Source: SKVR01 sp037441525
Lineage (GTDB): Bacteria > Bacteroidota > Bacteroidia > Bacteroidales > UBA7960
Length of the DNA: 11,098 nucleotides
Reading direction: 5' to 3'
Assembly (NCBI GenBank): GCA_037441525.1
Contig: JBBISA010000085.1
Location: forward strand, 1 to 11,098
Shown here: piece after piece, positions 1-8,158 of the stretch
How the letters are laid out: each line of letters opens with the position of its first letter
Position numbering within the stretch: position 1 is the stretch's first letter
Notes under the pieces: generated by a model
Seen by the model: the letters and a program-made list of their open reading frames with translations, nothing else
What the model was told of the DNA's origin: nothing
The model's database searches: none
Program-made: the position numbers and the translations under genes

Positions 1-62
1 AAAACAAGTTATAATAACACTTCTAGTCATGTGGCAAGATGTAAATATCCTGGATTAAAAGA

Positions 63-222
63 TTTAAGTTATTGATTATGTGACTTCTATTTTGACAAAT
101 TGCTAAAGAAAAACTAAATATTTGAAAGCAGAAATGCTTACAAATATTTAGTTTTTCTTTAGCGGGGTTAAACCCGGCTAAGTCATTAGGAATGTAATGA
201 ACTAATGACTTAGCCGGGTTTA
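63..222 (+). repeat. Double-hairpin intergenic repeat, copy A
   Basis: Two adjacent long inverted repeats. Hairpin 1 has perfect 23-bp arms (102-124 and 141-163), then one A-A mismatch, then a 5-bp stem (126-130 and 135-139) closed by a GAAA loop (131-134). It is AT-rich. Hairpin 2 has perfect 21-bp arms (169-189 and 202-222) containing AACCCGGCTAAGTCATTAG, with a 12-nt loop. A non-palindromic leader of about 38 nt (63-101) precedes them. Leader and hairpins recur in the same orientation at 6866-7023. No coding sequence lies inside. It could be a non-autonomous palindromic mobile element (IS200/IS605- or REP-related) or a structured RNA or terminator. The sequence does not decide between these. 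Confidence 0.85.
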
Positions 223-377
223 TATTTGGCTTCGCCGGTTTGTAATGCATCTTGTTTCACTCCGGGTGGCCATGCTCAGGTTCAGTTCCGTTAGCTTTGC
301 TTTGGATGCACAGTTCAATACGGGTTGCTTCATGTGTCTTGGCAATCAAACCCGATTTGGGTGTAAAACAGGCTATT

Positions 378-3002
378 TCAGTCAGAATGGTTGCCATTGC
401 CTGCCGAAGTATTTGGAACCACAACAAAATCACCGCTTCTTACTCCCCAGTCATTCCCAAAAAATCCTGATATCAGGAGCCCGTCGGGCCCGTCGCGTAT
501 CCAGTCCACATCAAAAATTAGCAGGTCAGGAAATCCGGTAATGCCCGAGAAATAGTCGTTGGAGTATGTGGCTTTCATCCCTTCGGTGCCTGTTCCGGCA
601 ACTACCCCTACAAGAGCCGTTTGGCTGTCGCCCCGGGGATAAATAAAGAATGTTCCCATTCGGGACGATTCAAAAAATCTTCCATCGAAGTCAATGCCGT
701 TTTTATACACCTGTACAGGTGAGTTTTCCAGTAGTTTGCTCCAGGCAAGGTTATTCTCGGCGTTTCCGTAGATTATAACATTGCGCTCAAGGTACCGGTT
801 GGTCGAAAAAAGGGTGTCGGGGATTATATCGATAGAGCCGTTTGCGCGGTGAAGAAATGTTTCAGCATCGAACCGGGCTTTATTTTCGTACCATTGGTTT
901 TCTTCAGGAGTGCCGGCTGTGGCGTAAACGAACATCATATTATTGGTAAAGGCCAGTTTAAACCCACCATACCGACCAGGATGTTTTTCCATTAAGTGAA
1001 GCATTCCCGACAAACTCCATCTGCCGTTTTGTCTTCTGAAATGTACATCGCCCGCTGCAAACAGCGCAAACCGCTGGTTATCGATAAACACAACCGGCAC
1101 TACCGAAGGCTGCAAAAGCGAATTGAAAAGGGTAAAATGCGCAACATTGGTAGTATTGATGCGGATGGTATCGTTTTGGTAAATTGCCCTTACGCGCGAA
1201 TGACGGTATTGCGAGAGTTGCTGGTTAATGCCAATCCAGTAATTGGTAGACGATACCCCTGGCGATGTGGTGGTAAAGTCTATGTGGTTTATGTTAGCTG
1301 CCGGAGGAATGGAATTGTACCTAAGGAAATCGAACAGGGGAGGGTGGTCAATGGTTGGGTCGCCATACCAATGAGTGCCACCGGGGTATTCATAATATGA
1401 GAAATTGGAGTGAAAGGCTCCCAGCTGGTTTCGCATCATCCGCGACTGATCTACCGGTACCACAAGGTCGGCATCGCCATGAAGCACATAAATACCTGAT
1501 TGTACAAAGTTGGCTACCAGGTCGAGGGTGCGGCCTGCCAGTGCACTTCGGTAAATGGTTTTGTAATGGGGGTTGTGTGTGAAAAGGGTATCAACTCCAC
1601 TGTGCCGGTAATTGGTTATGTCGGGATAACCAGCCGCCGGGGCAATGGCAGCCCATAGTCCGGGATAGGTTGCCCCCAGAAACCAGGTGCCATGGCCACC
1701 CATGCAGTGGCCGGTAAGATAGGTACGTGCTGTATCCGTGGGAAACAGTCTACGGAAATCGTCGAGCACTTCCATGGCATCAAGGCGGCCCCATTCTTCC
1801 CAGTTAAACCCGAAAGGACGGCGATTGGTCGGGGTTACGATGTGCGCCCAGTCCTTGGGTTTATAAGCCCGGGCCTGGTTGGTGGCTTCAACCGATTCTC
1901 CATGAAGCGAGAGAATCAGAGCCTGCCCCTGCGAATAATTTGATGAAGGGACCACGCTGTAATATTGCACGCTTCCATCAATATTGCTGATAAAGGTGCG
2001 CTCATGAATTTGTCTTTCATTATAAATGTTAAGCTGAATGGTGATCTGATCGATCAGATTACCTGCATGGTCTTCAAGAAATACACTGGCAGAAATCTTG
2101 TCACCTCTGATGGTACGAAGGGGTTGAGGTATTTTGAATTTCACTTTCCGCACTGTCATGGGTATGACAGGGTCGGCAGGGTAGGTAAGCGTTTCGCCTG
2201 TTTCGAGCACACAGCGGATGGTCAAACCGGTAAGTTGCTTCTCAGATGCATTGATAAGCCTGAGAGCTCCCCATTTGTCGGCACGTTCGCCCCTGATTAC
2301 TGATGGAAGGGTCATATCGCGATCAGTGAATTGAATTTCCTTCCGGGGAATAATGATTTTGGCTGCAACCTTACCAAACTTTCCGGATGTATATATAAAT
2401 TCGTTTACTCCCTGCCTGAGCTGGAAAGGGATAAGGGTTGGTGCAGAATCGTATTGATCTCCCTCGTGGGGCATGCCGTTGATAAAAGTGCGGGTGTGGC
2501 CGGTTGCCTCAAGCAGGGCAATGGTATTTACAGGCGATTCGAACCAGGTAAAAAGATACCCCTTTTGAAGCCGGTCGCTGAACACACCCAAAGTATCGGC
2601 ATGGGTAACTGCCCAAATCAGCGGAATGGAGTCGTGTATGTAATTGGATGTGAGCTCTTTCTGATTGTATGGAGTTGAAAATTTCCCGGTGGCAATTTGC
2701 CAGTAAATGATATCCTGTCCGCCTGTCAGCAAACCGCTTTTTATGGCATCGCGGAGTGCAAGTCCTTCGGCAAACTGATGAACCACTGACCCTTCACGTG
2801 TATTTTGAATCCTTTCTTTTCCAAATATCTCAATATTATTGCCGGATTGTTGAGCCAATATTCCACCATCAAAAAGCACCACAGATATCGCTAAAACCGG
2901 CAAAACCAATCCCTGCATGGCTTTAAAAAGGAAAAATTTAAAAATAATCACACCAATAGGGGCCGGAAGGAATGACTTATTGCAATATTGGAAGATGAGC
3001 AT
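378..3002 (-). CDS. Exported alpha/beta hydrolase (prolyl-oligopeptidase / dienelactone-hydrolase-like) with Cys nucleophile
   Basis: An 874-residue protein when counted from the ATG at 3002. Its central part is an alpha/beta hydrolase: nucleophile elbow G-H-C-M-G-G (Cys433) followed by HGTW, acid in HGDADLVVP (Asp512) and His544 in GGTHW. The expected elbow serine is cysteine, as in dienelactone hydrolase (Cys-His-Asp triad). The first ~380 residues look like beta-rich accessory domains, and ~300 residues after the triad form an unrecognised C-terminal region. An internal ATG at 2918 gives a compact hydrophobic leader (MQGLVLPVLAISVV...) with a plausible cleavage after ILA, so 2918 may be the true start. 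Either start predicts export. Divergent from the GH20 gene, suggesting a joint role in extracellular glycan or ester breakdown. The substrate cannot be read from sequence. The fold call is firm; the activity is inference. Confidence 0.85.
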   Translation of the reverse strand: MLIFQYCNKSFLPAPIGVIIFKFFLFKAMQGLVLPVLAISVVLFDGGILAQQSGNNIEIFGKERIQNTREGSVVHQFAEGLALRDAIKSGLLTGGQDIIYWQIATGKFSTPYNQKELTSNYIHDSIPLIWAVTHADTLGVFSDRLQKGYLFTWFESPVNTIALLEATGHTRTFINGMPHEGDQYDSAPTLIPFQLRQGVNEFIYTSGKFGKVAAKIIIPRKEIQFTDRDMTLPSVIRGERADKWGALRLINASEKQLTGLTIRCVLETGETLTYPADPVIPMTVRKVKFKIPQPLRTIRGDKISASVFLEDHAGNLIDQITIQLNIYNERQIHERTFISNIDGSVQYYSVVPSSNYSQGQALILSLHGESVEATNQARAYKPKDWAHIVTPTNRRPFGFNWEEWGRLDAMEVLDDFRRLFPTDTARTYLTGHCMGGHGTWFLGATYPGLWAAIAPAAGYPDITNYRHSGVDTLFTHNPHYKTIYRSALAGRTLDLVANFVQSGIYVLHGDADLVVPVDQSRMMRNQLGAFHSNFSYYEYPGGTHWYGDPTIDHPPLFDFLRYNSIPPAANINHIDFTTTSPGVSSTNYWIGINQQLSQYRHSRVRAIYQNDTIRINTTNVAHFTLFNSLLQPSVVPVVFIDNQRFALFAAGDVHFRRQNGRWSLSGMLHLMEKHPGRYGGFKLAFTNNMMFVYATAGTPEENQWYENKARFDAETFLHRANGSIDIIPDTLFSTNRYLERNVIIYGNAENNLAWSKLLENSPVQVYKNGIDFDGRFFESSRMGTFFIYPRGDSQTALVGVVAGTGTEGMKATYSNDYFSGITGFPDLLIFDVDWIRDGPDGLLISGFFGNDWGVRSGDFVVVPNTSAGNGNHSD

Positions 3003-3081
3003 TTTTACTGAATATATTGGCGAATTTTATAATGGGGTAATGAATTGAAAGAGAAATATTTCTATTATTGCAGTGCCAACA

Positions 3082-3099
3082 GCAACGGTTGCAAATATA
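3082..3099 (-). promoter_or_regulatory. Candidate -7 box and palindrome in the divergent hydrolase/GH20 intergenic region
   Basis: On the minus strand 3092-3099 reads TATATTTG, an exact match to the Bacteroidetes -7 consensus TAnnTTTG, about 90 nt upstream of the hydrolase ATG at 3002. I found no clear TTTG at the -33 distance. An 11-bp palindrome GCAACGGTTGC (3082-3092) abuts the box and could be an operator. On the plus strand the best candidate for the GH20 gene is TATTATTG (3063-3070), a 7-of-8 match. All of this is pattern matching. Confidence 0.3.
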
Positions 3100-3156
3100 A
3101 CAAACTATTCAACAGGATTCTGACCCAATTACTATTCTGGTAAATTATAAACTGCT

Positions 3157-5757
3157 ATGAATCAATGGACATTTTTCAATAAAACTATTAAGTTAACTTT
3201 TATTACTGCAATGTTAATGGCATCGTGCACAACACAAAAGTGGCCCGGTGGCGACCAGATTGCCGTTACTTGGGAACTGGTAAGCAATTCATACAGCGAC
3301 CAGGCGGCTTCCAAAGCTGTATTTACCCTTGAAAACCTCAGCAAAGTAACCCTTACCGACACCAACTGGCAATTGTTTTTTAATCAGGCTCCGCGGCATG
3401 TAATTGCAACAAACCGGCAGCAGCCGGCTATGGTAGAACGAATCAACGGCGACTGGTTTCGATTGTACCCTCTAAGAGGTTTTAAACTTAGCCCGGGGCA
3501 AAAAATCAGGATTGAGTACGAAACATCCTGGTTTATCATTAAAGAAACTGATGCACCCGTGGGCCTCTATTTTGTTTTTTCTGATGAAACCAAACAGGAA
3601 GAAATTGTGCCGGTAAGTAATTTTACCATCATTCCCTTTCAAAGACCTGAACAGTATTCGCGTGGGCCCAACGACCAAAATCCCTTTCCTTCGCCCCAGT
3701 GGCAACATGAGCAGAATCAGACATTATCATTGGTTGACGACTCCCTGTTATTGCCGGTTATTCCATCCCCTTATTCGATAAAAAAGGGGATTGGTACCAT
3801 TGCATTGGGTGCCGACTGGGAGATTGTTGCCGAAGAAGAACTTAAGGCTGAAGCCGATTACCTTTCCTGGATGGTTCTGCATCTATCGGGGATTAAACCG
3901 GAGGTAAGAAGAACCCCGAATCAAACAACAAATTTCATTCATCTGAAACTGGGTGATGTTGTGGTAGATGGGCGTTCGAAAGAAGCCTATGCTCTTGATG
4001 TGAACAAGGATGGATTTATTGAGATAACCGGCGCCGATAAACCTGGTTTATTTTATGGTGTGCAAACCCTTCTTTCGCTCATCGACCCCATGGTAGGGAT
4101 GAAGAAAAAGCATGAAGTAATATTGCCGGTTTTGCGCATTGAAGATGTGCCCCGTTTTGGCCACCGTGGTGTGCACATTGATGTGGTGCGCAATTTTCAC
4201 AGCATCGAAACCCTTATGCGTATTATTGATGTATTGGCATTTTATAAAATCAATACACTTCATCTGCATCTCACCGACGATGAAGGCTGGCGGCTCGAAA
4301 TTGCCGGACTTCCGGAGCTGACCCAGGTTGGAGGCCAAAGAGGACATGCAGGAGCCAATAAAACAATGCTTCCACCGTCTTATGGTTCAGGCCCCTTTCC
4401 CTATGCTGAAAACTCCTTTGGAAGCGGCTTTTACACTCGAGGCGATTATGTTAATCTGTTGCGCTACGCAGCCGAAAGGCATATTCGGGTAATCCCCGAA
4501 ATAAATATGCCCGGCCATTCGCGTGCTGCAATTCTGGCTATGGAAGCCCGATACAATAACTGGATAAAGAATGGCAATGAAGAGGAAGCCAATCGATATC
4601 GCCTTATCGACCCCAATGATGCTTCGGTTTATTCTTCGGCCCAGCTCTACAACGATGTGGTGGTAAATGTTGCCCGGGAGTCGGTGTATCATTTTTATGA
4701 AAAGGTTCTGGATGAAGTGATCTCCATATATGCCGAAGCTGGAGCCCCCCTCGAGATTTTCCATGCAGGGGGCGATGAAGTGCCCCGAGGAGCCTGGACA
4801 GCCTCGCCTATGGTAGATGAAAAGATGAAAGAGCTTGCGAATATTGACCTTCATGCCAATATGCATTCCTATTTTTCATCAAGAGTGCTGGAATTGTTGA
4901 GGCAACGAGGGCTCAAAATGGCCGGCTGGGAAGAAGTTGCCCTGAATACTTTGCCAGAGGGTGGTCATGTTCCAAATCCTGTTTTTGCCGGAGGCGATGT
5001 GATCCCTTACGTGTGGAACAACCTTTGGGGAGCGCAGGACCTCGCCTACCGCCTGGCCAACAGGGGATTTCCAGTACTTCTTAATCATGTTACAGCCTTT
5101 TATTTCGACCTTGCCTACAATCGCGACCCCCGCGAACCTGGTCTCTACTGGGGTGGTTTCGTGGATACCCGCAATGCCTGGTACTACAATCCTTACAATG
5201 TTTTCCAGACTACCACCCACGACGAGATGGGCCGGCTTATTGACCGTGAAAACGAATACCGCAATATGGAAAGACTCAAACCTGCTGCTCAAACCAACAT
5301 AATTGGCATTCAGGCCCAGTTGTGGAGTGAAACCATTCGTGGACAAAATCTCCTCGATTATTATTTGCTGCCCAAACTGCTTGGATTGGCCGAAACTGCC
5401 TGGGCCAGGCAACGCAATTGGGAAACCATGCCCGAAAATGACCTTCGGCAAGCCGAAGTGGACCGTCAGTGGAATATATTCGCCAACACCATGGCACGCC
5501 GCGAAATACCCCGACTCTCCTTTGTTTATGGAGGCTATCACTATCGAATTCCCCCTCCCGGCGCTGTTATTTTTGATGGAATGCTTACTGCATCAGCTAC
5601 TCTGCCAGGCCTGCAAATACGCTATACTACCGATGGCAGTGAACCAACAGCAGATTCACCCCTCTACACCGAACCGGTAAGGATTCAGAGGGGCAAAGTG
5701 CAACTGGCTTCCTTCGATATGGCAGGAAGGAAAAGTCGGGCTGTGGTTGTAGAGTAA
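3157..5757 (+). CDS. Lipoprotein beta-N-acetylhexosaminidase, glycoside hydrolase family 20
   Basis: An 866-residue GH20 enzyme that should release terminal N-acetylglucosamine or N-acetylgalactosamine from chitooligosaccharides, glycans or muropeptides by substrate-assisted retention. A lipoprotein signal ends in the lipobox M-A-S-C (Cys24). Then come an N-terminal CHB_HEX-type carbohydrate-binding domain (about 30-170, from WELVSNSYSD), a GH20b alpha/beta domain (about 198-330), and the catalytic barrel (about 332-770) starting GHRGVHIDVVRNF. The signature H-A-G-G-D-E has the catalytic pair Asp540-Glu541. A late barrel motif QAQLWSE lies near 717, and the C-terminal CHB_HEX_C-like beta domain from about 798 contains RYTTDGSEPT. 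This multidomain build is typical of bacterial chitobiase-like hexosaminidases, so the gene looks complete. It is probably cell-surface or periplasmic, and the CBM9-like gene 105 nt downstream is likely cotranscribed. Confidence 0.95.
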   Translation: MNQWTFFNKTIKLTFITAMLMASCTTQKWPGGDQIAVTWELVSNSYSDQAASKAVFTLENLSKVTLTDTNWQLFFNQAPRHVIATNRQQPAMVERINGDWFRLYPLRGFKLSPGQKIRIEYETSWFIIKETDAPVGLYFVFSDETKQEEIVPVSNFTIIPFQRPEQYSRGPNDQNPFPSPQWQHEQNQTLSLVDDSLLLPVIPSPYSIKKGIGTIALGADWEIVAEEELKAEADYLSWMVLHLSGIKPEVRRTPNQTTNFIHLKLGDVVVDGRSKEAYALDVNKDGFIEITGADKPGLFYGVQTLLSLIDPMVGMKKKHEVILPVLRIEDVPRFGHRGVHIDVVRNFHSIETLMRIIDVLAFYKINTLHLHLTDDEGWRLEIAGLPELTQVGGQRGHAGANKTMLPPSYGSGPFPYAENSFGSGFYTRGDYVNLLRYAAERHIRVIPEINMPGHSRAAILAMEARYNNWIKNGNEEEANRYRLIDPNDASVYSSAQLYNDVVVNVARESVYHFYEKVLDEVISIYAEAGAPLEIFHAGGDEVPRGAWTASPMVDEKMKELANIDLHANMHSYFSSRVLELLRQRGLKMAGWEEVALNTLPEGGHVPNPVFAGGDVIPYVWNNLWGAQDLAYRLANRGFPVLLNHVTAFYFDLAYNRDPREPGLYWGGFVDTRNAWYYNPYNVFQTTTHDEMGRLIDRENEYRNMERLKPAAQTNIIGIQAQLWSETIRGQNLLDYYLLPKLLGLAETAWARQRNWETMPENDLRQAEVDRQWNIFANTMARREIPRLSFVYGGYHYRIPPPGAVIFDGMLTASATLPGLQIRYTTDGSEPTADSPLYTEPVRIQRGKVQLASFDMAGRKSRAVVVE

Positions 5758-5862
5758 GAAGGATGGACAACTTAAGACATAAGTTAGAGATATTTAGTTT
5801 GAAAACTTTGGTTAAGGTGGAGTATGTTTTTAATGAATTGAGATATTGGTGAATATTTTTTT

Positions 5863-6510
5863 ATGAAAGAAATAGCAATCACAAAGGTTGATTTCAGACT
5901 GGAGGAAGGTTTGGATAAGCTTTCGCAATTGCTTGATGTGGTTCCCACCCATGCCATTGATGTGGTAAACTGGCCCTCTTTCCCCTATAAGCCCGATGTG
6001 AAATTTTCAATGGCATGGGATCCGGAGCATTTTTACCTGAAATTTTATGTAACTGAAGACAGCCCTTCGGCGGTAACCGGTTTTTATAACGGGCCCGTAT
6101 GGGAAGACAGTTGCTGCGAGTTTTTCTGTGCTTTCGATAATACAGGTTACTATAATCTGGAAACCAACTGTGTTGGAATGCAATTGCTGGGATGGCATGA
6201 AACCAACGGTTCAAAAGAAAAGGCCGGAAATACCATTATGAAGCGGCTGCTCAGCCGTTCCACCCTTGGCAACAAGGTTCCGTTGGTGCTCCGGGGCCAG
6301 GTAAGCTGGCAGTTGTTGCTGGTGGTTCCGGTAAGTGTCTTTTTTCATCATCAGGGATTAAAATTGACCGAAGAGATAAAGATCACAGCAAACTTTTATA
6401 AATGCGGCGATAAAACCCGCACTCCTCATTTCCTCTCATGGAACCCTATTCAATGGGCCGAACCCAGTTTCCATCAGCCTGCTTTTTTTGGAAAAGTAAA
6501 ACTTCTGTAA
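5863..6510 (+). CDS. Carbohydrate-binding family 9-like protein
   Basis: A 215-residue protein resembling the CBM9-like / DOMON-type domain found in Bacteroidetes glycan loci. The core is a beta sandwich with features typical of the group: a strand ending FSMAWDPEHFYLKFYVTED, then VWEDSCCEFFCAFD followed by the aromatic-rich YYNLETNCVG, and a C-terminal strand HFLSWNPI. Aromatic residues at these places usually stack on sugar rings. There is no catalytic motif and the domain fills the whole protein. No signal peptide is visible from the ATG at 5863, and no better upstream start was found. It lies 105 nt after the hexosaminidase gene on the same strand, so a shared transcript and a supporting role in sugar recognition are likely. 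The family assignment is from pattern memory; the ligand is unknown. Confidence 0.75.
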   Translation: MKEIAITKVDFRLEEGLDKLSQLLDVVPTHAIDVVNWPSFPYKPDVKFSMAWDPEHFYLKFYVTEDSPSAVTGFYNGPVWEDSCCEFFCAFDNTGYYNLETNCVGMQLLGWHETNGSKEKAGNTIMKRLLSRSTLGNKVPLVLRGQVSWQLLLVVPVSVFFHHQGLKLTEEIKITANFYKCGDKTRTPHFLSWNPIQWAEPSFHQPAFFGKVKLL

Positions 6511-6865
6511 CCTCCTTCAATAATTTCATTAACCCAAAAAATAGTTTTACTCCTTTAAAAACCGCCTGGACGTTTCCCAAGGTCTTCCCTTTTTAATTGC
6601 GATTCTCTCACTTACAAGGTGGCCTTTGTGCTGCTGAGCAGACTGAAAAACAGGGAAAATGAAAAACAAGGATGGATGCAATGCATCGCTGACTAAAAGT
6701 TATAAACAGAGAGGTAATACATACGGGTTGAATTGAGCACACTGTTTCTCTATACATTGGTGGTCAAAGTATTAATGATTACTCCTATTCGCATCCTGGC
6801 AATAAGATTAACCCAAATTTGTCTTTGGCCGTTTTTTCTAATGACCGTCATTAAAAAATTAAAGT
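6511..6865. other. Gene-less stretch with an AT-rich inverted repeat
   Basis: I see no convincing coding frame here. The only clear structure is at 6832-6858: T6, a C, TAATGAC, one central C, GTCATTA and A6. The strands can form TAATG/CATTA around a 5-nt loop, flanked by complementary T and A runs, so it could act as a weak bidirectional terminator or an operator. It lies more than 300 nt past the end of the CBM9-like gene and directly before repeat copy B. Confidence 0.35.
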
Positions 6866-7023
6866 TTTAAGTTATTGATTATGTGACTTCTATTTTGACA
6901 AATCGCTAAAGAAAAACTAAATATTTGTAAGCAGAAATGCTCACAAATTACGTTTTTCTAAAGCGATGTTAAACCCGGCAAAGTCATTAGGTCATTGCAT
7001 TTCTAATGATTAATCCGGGTTTA
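6866..7023 (+). repeat. Double-hairpin intergenic repeat, copy B
   Basis: Second, diverged copy of the element at 63-222, same orientation. The leader and the left arm of hairpin 1 (6905-6927) are almost identical to copy A, and the GAAA loop (6934-6937) is kept. The right arm of hairpin 1 has lost two bases and carries substitutions. Hairpin 2 pairs 6970-6990 with 7003-7023. Its outer CCCGG/CCGGG and inner CATTAG/CTAATG segments are intact and its middle is mismatched. The hairpin 2 loop differs from copy A. It marks the boundary between the glycan locus and the restriction-modification island. Confidence 0.8.
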
Positions 7024-7455
7024 ATAAGTCCGACAATCTAAGAAATGGCTTTTCGGAGTGCTCTACCCATGTCCAATTATTGAGGGAACAATTTTGGGTA
7101 TTTTTTTGTCGTCATAAACCCTGATAAAACCAGCTTTTATTTGCAACTGTATTTGATGATAACCATTGGAGTTTAGTATTAACTATGGCAAAAATGAAAA
7201 ATATCGCATATAAACCACCATTTGGTCAGGCAAGTAAAGAATTTTTAACTGACATTACCTCAATGTGGTAAGACGACTGGTTATATATCTAATATCTTGT
7301 ATAATTAGCGCCATGGGATTTTTCTGATATGGACTTTATTGACAGGGCTCCGGTTCTATTTAGTACCTAATGGCTGACTAATTTTGAATTTTTGTTCGGG
7401 TTTGTGAGCTGCCAAATTGCAAATATGCTAACAATGATGTAAGCTTTTATATAGA
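7024..7455. other. Gene-less stretch with a 28-codon ORF, possible relic
   Basis: No gene is supportable over most of this interval. A short plus-strand frame at 7185-7271 (28 residues, start MAKMKNIAYKPPFGQ, stop TAA) begins like a normal protein and then ends, with no continuation that I could recognise. It may be the broken 5' end of a lost gene or chance. The interval sits between repeat copy B and the C-box operator, and looks like scar sequence on the left edge of the island. Confidence 0.25.
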
Positions 7456-7489
7456 ATGTTACTTATAGTCTTTGATTTATAGTCAACAT
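7456..7489 (+). promoter_or_regulatory. Tandem C-box operator (OL/OR) of the C-R operon
   Basis: A 34-bp site with two copies of TTATAGTC (7463-7470 and 7477-7484), each inside an ACT-nnn-AGT-like half-operator, framed by ATGT at the left end and ACAT at the right end. This is the organisation of C-protein operators in controller-regulated restriction-modification systems (consensus GACTnnnAGTC). It closely matches, from memory, the 35-bp Esp1396I OL/OR operator, with one base less in the spacer. It ends 17 nt before the ATG of the C gene. By analogy one dimer on OL would activate the C-R promoter and two dimers on OL and OR would repress it. Confidence 0.8.
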
Positions 7490-7506
7490 ATTCTGACTTT
7501 TGTCAA

Positions 7507-7752
7507 ATGGATATAAAAGAAAAAATTGGTCAAAGAATAAGAGAACTTCGTGATGCACAAAGTATGTCGCAGAAGGACTTGTCTTATGCAGCCGATTTAG
7601 ATAGAAGTTACATTGCAAGTGTCGAAAACGGTCAACGGAATATTTCCATTGTCAATATTGAAAAAATCGCCACCGCACTTGGCGTAACCCTTAAAGAATT
7701 TTTTAACGATGGCGAATTTGATAACGCTGCAAAACGCAGTAAACGAAATTAG
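7507..7752 (+). CDS. Controller (C) protein of a type II restriction-modification system, XRE-type helix-turn-helix
   Basis: An 81-residue, single-domain helix-turn-helix regulator of the length typical for C proteins. The HTH spans about residues 6-62. Helix 2 is in MSQKDLSYAADL, the recognition region is DRSYIASVENGQRN, and the closing segment ISIVNIEKIATALGVTLKEFF is characteristic of the family. Arg33-Ser34-Tyr35 and Arg44 correspond to the DNA-contacting Arg-Thr-Tyr and Arg of C.Esp1396I as I remember it. It would bind as a dimer to the C-boxes just upstream, first activating and then repressing its own operon, and probably repress the methyltransferase promoter. The gene looks intact. 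Its last 44 bases overlap the start of the endonuclease-like gene in another frame, as is common in C-R operons. A plain XRE regulator is the alternative, but the adjacent C-box makes the C-protein call strong. Confidence 0.85.
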   Translation: MDIKEKIGQRIRELRDAQSMSQKDLSYAADLDRSYIASVENGQRNISIVNIEKIATALGVTLKEFFNDGEFDNAAKRSKRN

Positions 7753-8158
7753 GAAGTCAATAGAAACGGCTATAAAGCAGTCTGGCACTGAAGGAAAGAA
7801 TAACCTTATCAGAAGTCAGAAGCCAATAAAGTTGCTACACGAAGTTGCAAAAGCAGAATTAATGAGAAACAAAGTCAATCCTAATTGTCTTAACCCACCA
7901 TTAGACCAATCTCACGGTGAACTCTCGCTTGCCGGATTTTTCAAAAAGAAAGATCAAGATATTTGTGTTGTTCCGAATGGATTGAAACCAAAGGCAGAAA
8001 AGCTAAATTTTCAAGGTATTCTTTACGGTCAAGAGGATAAATTCGGATTTGATTTTACTGAAAAAACTTTGTCAATCAATGTTCGCAGTCAATTGAGTAG
8101 CTCCGCTAAAAATTTTGATACACTTTATGAAAGGACTTTTGCGGAAGCATTGAATTAA
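7709..8158 (+). CDS. Type II restriction endonuclease-like protein, probably C-terminally truncated
   Basis: A 149-residue protein whose ATG lies inside the end of the C gene (44-nt overlap), the usual place of the R gene in C-R operons. Recognisable stretches are QSGTEGKNNLIRSQKP near the start, ELSLAGFFKKKDQDICVVP in the middle and LSINVRSQLSSSAKNFDTLYERT near the end. I associate this pattern with type II endonucleases but cannot name the specificity. No complete PD-(D/E)XK set is evident. The reading ends abruptly after TFAEALN, where the stop overlaps the stop codon of the opposite-strand gene by 3 nt. I expect family members to continue well beyond this point, so the C-terminal part appears lost. 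The function is inferred mainly from context and the truncation is inference. Confidence 0.6.
   Translation: MANLITLQNAVNEIRKSIETAIKQSGTEGKNNLIRSQKPIKLLHEVAKAELMRNKVNPNCLNPPLDQSHGELSLAGFFKKKDQDICVVPNGLKPKAEKLNFQGILYGQEDKFGFDFTEKTLSINVRSQLSSSAKNFDTLYERTFAEALN

Noticed and set aside
4387..5541. Long open minus-strand frames (159 and 220 codons) opposite the hexosaminidase gene
   Set aside because: They lie antisense to a clearly identified GH20 catalytic domain and have no recognisable domain; they are shadows of its codon use.
63..7023. Composite transposon bounded by the two hairpin repeats
   Set aside because: The copies contain no transposase and show no terminal inverted repeats or visible target duplication, and copy B is much more decayed than copy A.
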